Shown one piece after another: positions 59,517 to 64,000 of a stretch of 64,000 bases of DNA (positions are counted from its first letter, which is position 1; each line of letters opens with the position of its first letter). Position numbers and translations under genes: made by a program. The stretch is from CAVYXK01 sp963708245. Its GTDB lineage: Bacteria; Pseudomonadota; Alphaproteobacteria; Acetobacterales; Acetobacteraceae. The stretch is from NCBI GenBank assembly GCA_963708245.1, contig OY970201.1:4402001-4466000 (forward strand), read 5' to 3'. The notes beneath the pieces are model-generated. The model saw only the letters and a list, made by a program, of their open reading frames with translations. It ran no database searches and was not told the origin of the DNA.

Positions 59517-59530
59517 TTGATCTGGATCAA
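59517..59530 (-). promoter_or_regulatory. FNR/FixK/Anr-type box upstream of csbD-like gene
   Basis: TTGAT-CTGG-ATCAA, a perfect match to the TTGAT-N4-ATCAA consensus of the FNR/CRP family. Its centre is about 64 bases ahead of the CsbD ATG, a spacing compatible with activation at -41.5 if the leader is about 20 bases. Confidence 0.7.
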
Positions 59531-59952
59531 TGAGGTGGACCCATCGGCAAGTCGCGCTCAGCCCGTTGCTGCGCCTCAGCGATGCAAGTCGGGCTGTAGC
59601 TGAGCGACCGCGCCGCTGATGATCGCAGACGCCCGGTCCAGTCGCGCGGATCGGCTGGCGAGATACGGGAATAGGTCTTCCACCGCATCCACTTGGGCTT
59701 GGGCGGCGGGGACATGTCCGGCCCGTCGTAGTCGGCTCCGAGCTTGCGGTGCAGGCGTGCAAGACGGTGATGCGCGCGCTCCATCGGCCCGCCGCGCTGA
59801 ACGGTATAGCCAAGTCGGTAGCAATGCCGGCACGCGAACAGGCGTCCGGCACCACAGAGCTTCGCCACCTTCCGACCGCAATACACACCATTGGCCCGCA
59901 CATCGCAGACGAACCACGGTCGCTCCCCGCCGAACCGGCAGGCGCACCGGAC
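59527..59952 (-). pseudogene. 5'-truncated zinc-finger-like hypothetical gene
   Basis: After a TAA (59955-59953) the frame is open but has no ATG: VRCACRFGGERPWFVCDVRA, then CGRKVAKLCGAGRLFACRHC, YRLGYTVQRGGPMERAHHRL and KPKWMRWKTYSRIS. A GTG at 59901 is the first possible start. The Cys pairs and the RLxRKLGA-x-PPPKPKxM-x-W block are those of a family of about 150-190 aa seen in many alphaproteobacteria (usually ending in PKPKGMHWRTYERL), so the N-terminal half is missing here. Confidence 0.6.
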
Positions 59953-60032
59953 TTATGCACAGTCTAAGTCATTGATTTCACGGCTGCGGCAACGTGGTGC
60001 ATATTTCTTTACGCTTACACCGCAGCGGGCGA

Positions 60033-60046
60033 TTGATTCAGATCAA
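60033..60046. promoter_or_regulatory. second FNR/FixK-type box
   Basis: TTGAT-TCAG-ATCAA, again a perfect TTGAT-N4-ATCAA. It lies about 80 bases ahead of the truncated zinc-finger gene and about 500 bases from the CsbD box. No intact gene is clearly served by it; it may be a relic of the regulated promoter of the truncated gene. Confidence 0.6.
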
Positions 60047-60206
60047 AGCAGTCTACCGAGCATGCCGCTACGTGACGAGTTCGGTAGCTACCCTGCTCGG
60101 GGGCAGATGTCTACTTTCCACCCCGCGCGGCGGTAGACGGGCAGCACACCCGCACCGCCGGAGTCGTCCGCGGCGCCCTTGAGCTAGCAGCGCGGCTTGC
60201 CCGCAA

Positions 60207-60527
60207 TCAGGCGTTTGGCGGCTTGTATTCGGTCTTGGTCTGGTTGGCCTGCTTCATCGCCGCCTCAGCTTCCTGAGCCGTCAGCAGCGTCGTAGTCTCG
60301 AAGCGTGAAAACCCACCTGTGGCCGTAGCCGACATCGAGCAGGCGACGGCTGATTTGTTGTCCGGAAATTCACAGATCGCAACACCGTCGAACTCACCTA
60401 AGGCGAGGTAGTAGCTATTTAGTTTGCCGCCGAAGCCTTCGACGAGTGCCTTCGCCGCGCCGGTGCGATCGTGTGGCTTGCCGACAACAGCCTTGGCCGA
60501 TGTGCTGGTAAATTGCCACCGAATCAT
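60207..60527 (-). CDS. GYD-domain protein
   Basis: 106 aa, ATG start (MIRWQFTSTSAKAVVGKPHD). The GYD fold is visible in RTGAAKALVEGFGGKLNSYY, LALGEFDGVAICEFPDNKSA and the C-terminal TTTLLTAQEAEAAMKQA. GYD proteins are small ferredoxin-like proteins of unknown role, often near stress genes. It is a single gene. Confidence 0.88.
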   Translation of the reverse strand: MIRWQFTSTSAKAVVGKPHDRTGAAKALVEGFGGKLNSYYLALGEFDGVAICEFPDNKSAVACSMSATATGGFSRFETTTLLTAQEAEAAMKQANQTKTEYKPPNA

Positions 60528-60604
60528 GAAGTGAGGCGTCGCATCCTCCTTGTCTCCGAGTTCAGGCGAGATTGCGCACTGGCAACGTGCTCGTTGCGCG
60601 CAGG

Positions 60605-61006
60605 TTAGAGGGCAGGCCGACCCGGGTTGACGAGCTGCTGATCGCAGAGAAGTGCAGCGCCTTCAACGGGATCTTTGCTCCCGGGCATCGTAGCCCAGCC
60701 ACCTTTCTCGATCATGTCGCTCCGATTGAAGCTTTCGGCCTTTTTCAGAGCGGCAAGGTCCGCGGTCGCGTTGGGGCCACTCTCGAAACGGTGAATACAA
60801 TCCGCCGCTGCCAGCTGTGCGCTGGCCCCGGCAGCCGCGTCCGCTGCCATTTTTGTCGCAGTCCCGCCGGTCACCCAACCACCCCAAGTGAAGCCGATCA
60901 CCATGGTGGCAACGATGCAACCCGCGCAGGACCATAACCAGACGCCCTTGGACGGACGGTAGCCCTCCCAGCGTCTCCCAAGGCTCGGATTATTTTCCAT
61001 TTTCAT
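60605..61006 (-). CDS. uncharacterised single-pass membrane protein
   Basis: 133 aa, ATG start after GGGGAG. A positively charged N-tail (GRRWEGYRPSKGVW) is followed by one helix (CAGCIVATMVIGFTWGGWVT, about 27-46) and an exported helical tail with AADCIHRFESGPNATADLAA, KKAESFNRSDMIEKGGWATM and a late Cys (LLCDQQL). The two exported Cys could pair. Similar proteins with this CIxRFxSxPNAxAxLxALK block occur across alphaproteobacteria; function is unknown. Confidence 0.75.
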   Translation of the reverse strand: MKMENNPSLGRRWEGYRPSKGVWLWSCAGCIVATMVIGFTWGGWVTGGTATKMAADAAAGASAQLAAADCIHRFESGPNATADLAALKKAESFNRSDMIEKGGWATMPGSKDPVEGAALLCDQQLVNPGRPAL

Positions 61007-61341
61007 CTCCCCGCAGGCCCAATCAACGAGAAATGTTTGCCTACCTGCTGTTCTAGGTCATGCCTCTGCGCGAGGCGAGCAAGGCTCGGAATTTACTCAG
61101 GATGCGGCGGTGGGGCGATGCCGCGGGCCCAGTCCGGAATCCACCCAGAGCGGCGGTAGCCGGGCTGCCAACCGAACCGCCTGAGTCGACCCTACTCAGA
61201 CATTCCATGGCGGATCGCCTAATGACCGGAGTTGGCCGGAAGCGGAATGTCCGCCTTGGGCAGCTGGCACGCTCGAGCGGACATTCACGTCTGCATAGTT
61301 TGTCGACAGCTCCATGTTGCAGCGGCGCAGCGTTGCCTCCT
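61007..61341. other. non-coding stretch with dispersed repeat
   Basis: About 335 bases between the single-pass membrane protein and the membrane zinc protein; contains repeat copy B (61141-61194) and no supported gene. Confidence 0.5.
61141..61194. repeat. dispersed repeat, copy B
   Basis: Begins CCACCCAGAGCGGCGGTAGC and ends GAACCGCCTGAGTCGACC; counterpart of 53911-53964 in the same orientation, about 7.2 kb away. Confidence 0.6.
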
Positions 61342-62166
61342 TCAGTCGAGGCGCGATTTCGCATCAACTCCTGGAGGGACCTGGAATGTTCGACTTAAAG
61401 AATCAATATCGTTCCACTCCTCTCCGTTTCTGATCGACACTCTCCGCTCGATAATTTGGTGCTTACAGAAGCAGCATCCGAACAGCTCGAATCTAACTTT
61501 AATTGATCCCGGCTCGGGCGCTGCAGCTTCAACGTTATCGCATGCAGCAACTGGTATCTGCGGACTAGCTAAGTCTTCTTCTATGCTTCCAATATAAGAT
61601 ATGAGGGCGTCAACCTCGACGAATTTCTTCTCTCTGGTGACTAATGTATCTAAGTACAGGTTACACGAAGGGCACATATGCCCCGAAGCTAAGAGAGCAT
61701 ACGCGCCAAATCCCCCGACCAAAAACCCGATGAACTCTACCAGACCCAATAAATAACCTAGCACTCCGACACTTCCCGTCCAAATAAAGCGACCGGTAAT
61801 GCGAGTGTTCGTCAAAATTGCATCAACAAATTCCCAAAATGTCATCGAATCGCGGGCCGGGGTTCCCCCTATTTCTCTATGCGTGTAGTCAAGCCAATAT
61901 ATCAGGAAATAAGCTAATCCAGCAATGACAACCATCAATAGGAGCAGAAATGGGGTCGCACGACTATGAGTATACCGAGCACCGATGTAGTAACCGGATG
62001 CGGCAACCATACCGCCAATTATCGCCCCGACAGGTATCCAATTATACCAAGTTCCCACGAGGCTAAACCCGGTCCACCTCAAGACCGTAACGTCCGTGAT
62101 TGCCACGAACAGAGTTGTGACGAGCCCCAGCCACGCGATTCCAACTTGCTCAAGTAATAACTTCAT
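61342..62166 (-). CDS. four-helix membrane protein with C-terminal CxxC zinc-ribbon-like domain
   Basis: 274 aa, ATG at 62166, starting 9 bases after the stop of the upstream ATPase gene. Membrane helices: VGIAWLGLVTTLFVAITDVT, WIPVGAIIGGMVAASGYYIG, PFLLLLMVVIAGLAYFLIYW and GVLGYLLGLVEFIGFLVGGF (about 8-160). The cytoplasmic tail has HMCPSCNLYL (about 165) and FGCCFCKHQIIERR (about 233), two CxxC pairs that could bind one zinc. Its GC is clearly below that of the window. I know no named family for it; tight coupling to the STAND ATPase suggests a membrane partner or effector. Confidence 0.75.
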   Translation of the reverse strand: MKLLLEQVGIAWLGLVTTLFVAITDVTVLRWTGFSLVGTWYNWIPVGAIIGGMVAASGYYIGARYTHSRATPFLLLLMVVIAGLAYFLIYWLDYTHREIGGTPARDSMTFWEFVDAILTNTRITGRFIWTGSVGVLGYLLGLVEFIGFLVGGFGAYALLASGHMCPSCNLYLDTLVTREKKFVEVDALISYIGSIEEDLASPQIPVAACDNVEAAAPEPGSIKVRFELFGCCFCKHQIIERRVSIRNGEEWNDIDSLSRTFQVPPGVDAKSRLD

Positions 62167-62175
62167 TCTTCGGAC

Positions 62176-64000
62176 TCATAAACGAAAGACGATCCATAGA
62201 GCAAGGGCAATGGTTGCAACCCCAGCAAGTAGCGCCACAATGCTCCGGCGGCGGTCGACCAATGACCTGGCCAGCGCCCTCTGCTTCTCGCGCTCGGCGT
62301 TTTCCGCACGTGAATTGGCCGCTTCGAGTTCTGCTGCCTGACGCTTGCGTTCTTTCTCGGCGTCTACTTGCCGCCTCCTTGCGTCTGCCGCCTTGCTCTC
62401 GTTGATGAACTCCGTGATATCGTCGATCGTGATCTCGCCGGCGTCGGCCGCCAACTCGCAGGCGCGCTCCAGCTGAAAGCCCGCGGGCAGCAACAAATCC
62501 TCGCGCCGCCTTTGTTCCTCCCATACCGCCTTGGCTTGGACGATCGCGGCGCGTGCGCGCAGCTTCTCGCGGTTGGCATCAACCCACCCGCGCAATCGCG
62601 GCCAGGTGCGGATCAGTGCTTCGTGGGCGACCTCCACTGTCGGTCGTGCTGCGCGGTCCGATCCGGTCACCAGAAGCCGCGTACGCGGACCGGCAAACTT
62701 ATCCGCGATCCTGCGCAGCGTCGGCTCGTCTGGCATCGCTGCACGGGCGCGTGTGTCCTCCTGGCCTTCGCCGGGCGTCACTAGGCGAAGAAAAAGCTTG
62801 CGCGCGGCCTGCTGATCATCAGGGGTTAAGTCGTCGAAGGTTCGGTCCGCCGTGCGTCGTATCGCTTCCCGCACACCACCCGAGCGCGCGTACGAATCGC
62901 CAGTCATGACGTTTCCCTCGCGCAGCGCCCATGTTTCCCTTAGGGCGTACTGCAGCAGGGGCAGGACCCCTTCGTCCTCCCCAGTCTCGTCGAGAATGCG
63001 GTGCACGAGCTCTGGGGGATCGAAGCTTACGCCCACTATCTTCGCCGGCTCGACGATGGTGCTCTCGAGTTCGGCGCGAGACATCGCACCAAGCAGCACT
63101 TGCTGGGTCGGCAGCAGCGCCCGGATCATTTGATGGCTGATCAGCGGATCGTAGAAGTCGGCACGCACCGTGGCCACCACCGAAACCGGTGCCGACTGCG
63201 ATGCGTTCAGCAGCAGATCAATGAAGCGATTGGCATCCGCAGTGTGGCGGGCGGCTCGATCCTTCTCGACGGCCGCTGAAGGCGCCTGAGCGTAGAGTTC
63301 CTCCCACTGATCGATGTAGAGGAGCAGCCGATCGGGTTTCCCCTCCGATCGATCGAGTTCCTCACGGATCATATGAGACAGCAACTCAGCGTCACCCGAG
63401 CGCAGTTGCGCCGCTTCCTTGCCGATTTTCGCAGCATATTCAGCGGCCCCCTCAGCGTCCCCCTTCGGATTGAACGCCGCCGCCAGTGCCCGCAGTGGTT
63501 CGGGCCCCGGGCGCAAGGTCAGAACGTTCCAGAACCTGTCGCGGGCACGCCGCAGCGCCGGCAGGAGACCGGCAAAGACCAGCGAAGATTTGCCGCTACC
63601 CGATCGCCCCACCACCATGACAAAGAGGTGCCCGCGCACCTTGTGCACCAGCTGGCCGATGGCGCTCTCTGGATAGTCCGCATTGCCGCGGCCAAAGAAG
63701 AACGCCAAATCCTCCTCGCGAAAGGCATCGAGGCCTCGATACGGGCAGATCGCCTCGCGAACCGCGCCCGCCACTGAGGTCTGCCCACCCTGGACAGCCT
63801 CCACCAGGCGGTCAAGCTGTGTCGGAGCGTCGAACACCTTTGAGACATGGGAGAAGTCGATCCAGGTGAGGATTTGCAAAAAGTTGAAGGGGCGATCGAT
63901 CTGCGCTTCGGGAAGGATCACCGGCACTATCGGAAATGACGGATCGCGCGTTTGGCGGTAGAGAGCGAGGTCGCGTTCGTATTGCTGGGTGTTGCCGAGC
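62176..64000 (-). CDS. nSTAND1-type NTPase with probable TIR end and C-terminal membrane helix (5' end outside window)
   Basis: Open to the right edge; at least 607 aa. The first visible residues QQYERDLALYRQTRDPSFPI, VPVILPE and ILTWIDFS fit the last strands of a bacterial TIR domain. Then comes the nSTAND1 lead-in CPYRGLDAFREEDLAFFFGR, Walker A VVGRSGSGKSSLVFAGLLPA, Walker B LLLYIDQWEELYAQ, the sensor-like VVATVRADFYDPLISH and VEVAHEALIRTWPRLRGWVD. A Glu/Arg/Ala coiled coil (about 490-560) leads to a final helix SIVALLAGVATIALALWIVF. The WD40 or TPR sensor usually seen after such a helix is absent. Probable membrane-anchored immune or stress switch. Confidence 0.85.
   Translation of the reverse strand, partial: LGNTQQYERDLALYRQTRDPSFPIVPVILPEAQIDRPFNFLQILTWIDFSHVSKVFDAPTQLDRLVEAVQGGQTSVAGAVREAICPYRGLDAFREEDLAFFFGRGNADYPESAIGQLVHKVRGHLFVMVVGRSGSGKSSLVFAGLLPALRRARDRFWNVLTLRPGPEPLRALAAAFNPKGDAEGAAEYAAKIGKEAAQLRSGDAELLSHMIREELDRSEGKPDRLLLYIDQWEELYAQAPSAAVEKDRAARHTADANRFIDLLLNASQSAPVSVVATVRADFYDPLISHQMIRALLPTQQVLLGAMSRAELESTIVEPAKIVGVSFDPPELVHRILDETGEDEGVLPLLQYALRETWALREGNVMTGDSYARSGGVREAIRRTADRTFDDLTPDDQQAARKLFLRLVTPGEGQEDTRARAAMPDEPTLRRIADKFAGPRTRLLVTGSDRAARPTVEVAHEALIRTWPRLRGWVDANREKLRARAAIVQAKAVWEEQRRREDLLLPAGFQLERACELAADAGEITIDDITEFINESKAADARRRQVDAEKERKRQAAELEAANSRAENAEREKQRALARSLVDRRRSIVALLAGVATIALALWIVFRL

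Noticed and set aside
44369..64000. Island attachment repeat of the tRNA-Thr 3' end
   Set aside because: No second copy of the T-arm/acceptor sequence was found by eye and no integrase gene is present.

Overview
The window is high-GC DNA from an alphaproteobacterium, most likely an acetic-acid-bacteria relative (Acetobacteraceae/Rhodospirillales). The basis is the RpoH box, a LexA gene with a GTTC-N7-GTTC operator, paired PII proteins with amtB and glnA, a fused GT2-GT4 glycosyltransferase and TPR/GT9-like proteins. That placement is inference from gene content; no rRNA is present. Three tRNAs are visible: Ala(CGC), His(GTG) and Thr(CGT).

Layout. 1-2.3 kb: a DUF3141 gene tail, a ClpX-type zinc-finger protein, YebC and an ABM monooxygenase. 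2.4-13.4 kb: a minus-strand surface/secretion block with two glycosyltransferases, a ChW-like protein, a Sel1-repeat protein and a type I secretion HlyD/ABC pair. 13.6-18 kb: amidase, GNAT, rpoH, rluD, a small membrane protein and tRNA-Ala. 18.4-23.3 kb: glgX fused into the remains of another gene, NUDIX, a broken small membrane gene and a TPR/GT9-like protein. 23.3-29.4 kb: a monocarboxylate-type symporter with its DUF3311 partner, then the nitrogen module amtB-glnK and glnB-glnA; a good sigma-54 promoter lies ahead of glnB. 29.5-41.1 kb: housekeeping (aminotransferase, tRNA-His, mobA, nadX-like, UbiH-like, 2-hydroxyacid dehydrogenase, a Phd/VapC-type toxin-antitoxin pair, rlmN, IalB-like, SpoU methyltransferase, SAM methyltransferase, moeA, lexA).

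From 41.1 kb the window is accessory. Two nearly identical ISNCY/IS1202-like elements stand in tandem, separated and flanked by the same 17-bp target duplication. Then come tRNA-Thr and a type III-like restriction-modification locus in which both subunits are broken: mod by a single-base frameshift, res by an in-frame amber codon just before the nuclease motif. An IS1380 element (1662 bp, 5-bp duplication CTAAA) splits a small membrane-protein gene whose reading frame can be rejoined exactly. 53-61 kb holds small stress-type genes (AI-2E family transporter, DUF883, DUF3309-like, PRC-barrel, His-rich, CsbD, GYD), gene and transposase remnants, dispersed repeats and two perfect FNR/FixK-type boxes. 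At the right edge, running off the window, is a large ATPase (probable TIR end, nSTAND1 NTPase, coiled coil, C-terminal membrane helix) followed 9 bp later by an AT-richer four-helix membrane protein with two CxxC pairs. This pair is the best candidate for an undescribed system, probably immune or stress signalling.

A recurring theme is single-base damage in otherwise conserved genes (near 4882, 21521, 37245, 37761, 46970 and 57228, plus the stop at 50577). Several lie in ordinary housekeeping genes, so consensus sequencing error is as likely as true decay; read-level checks would separate the two.
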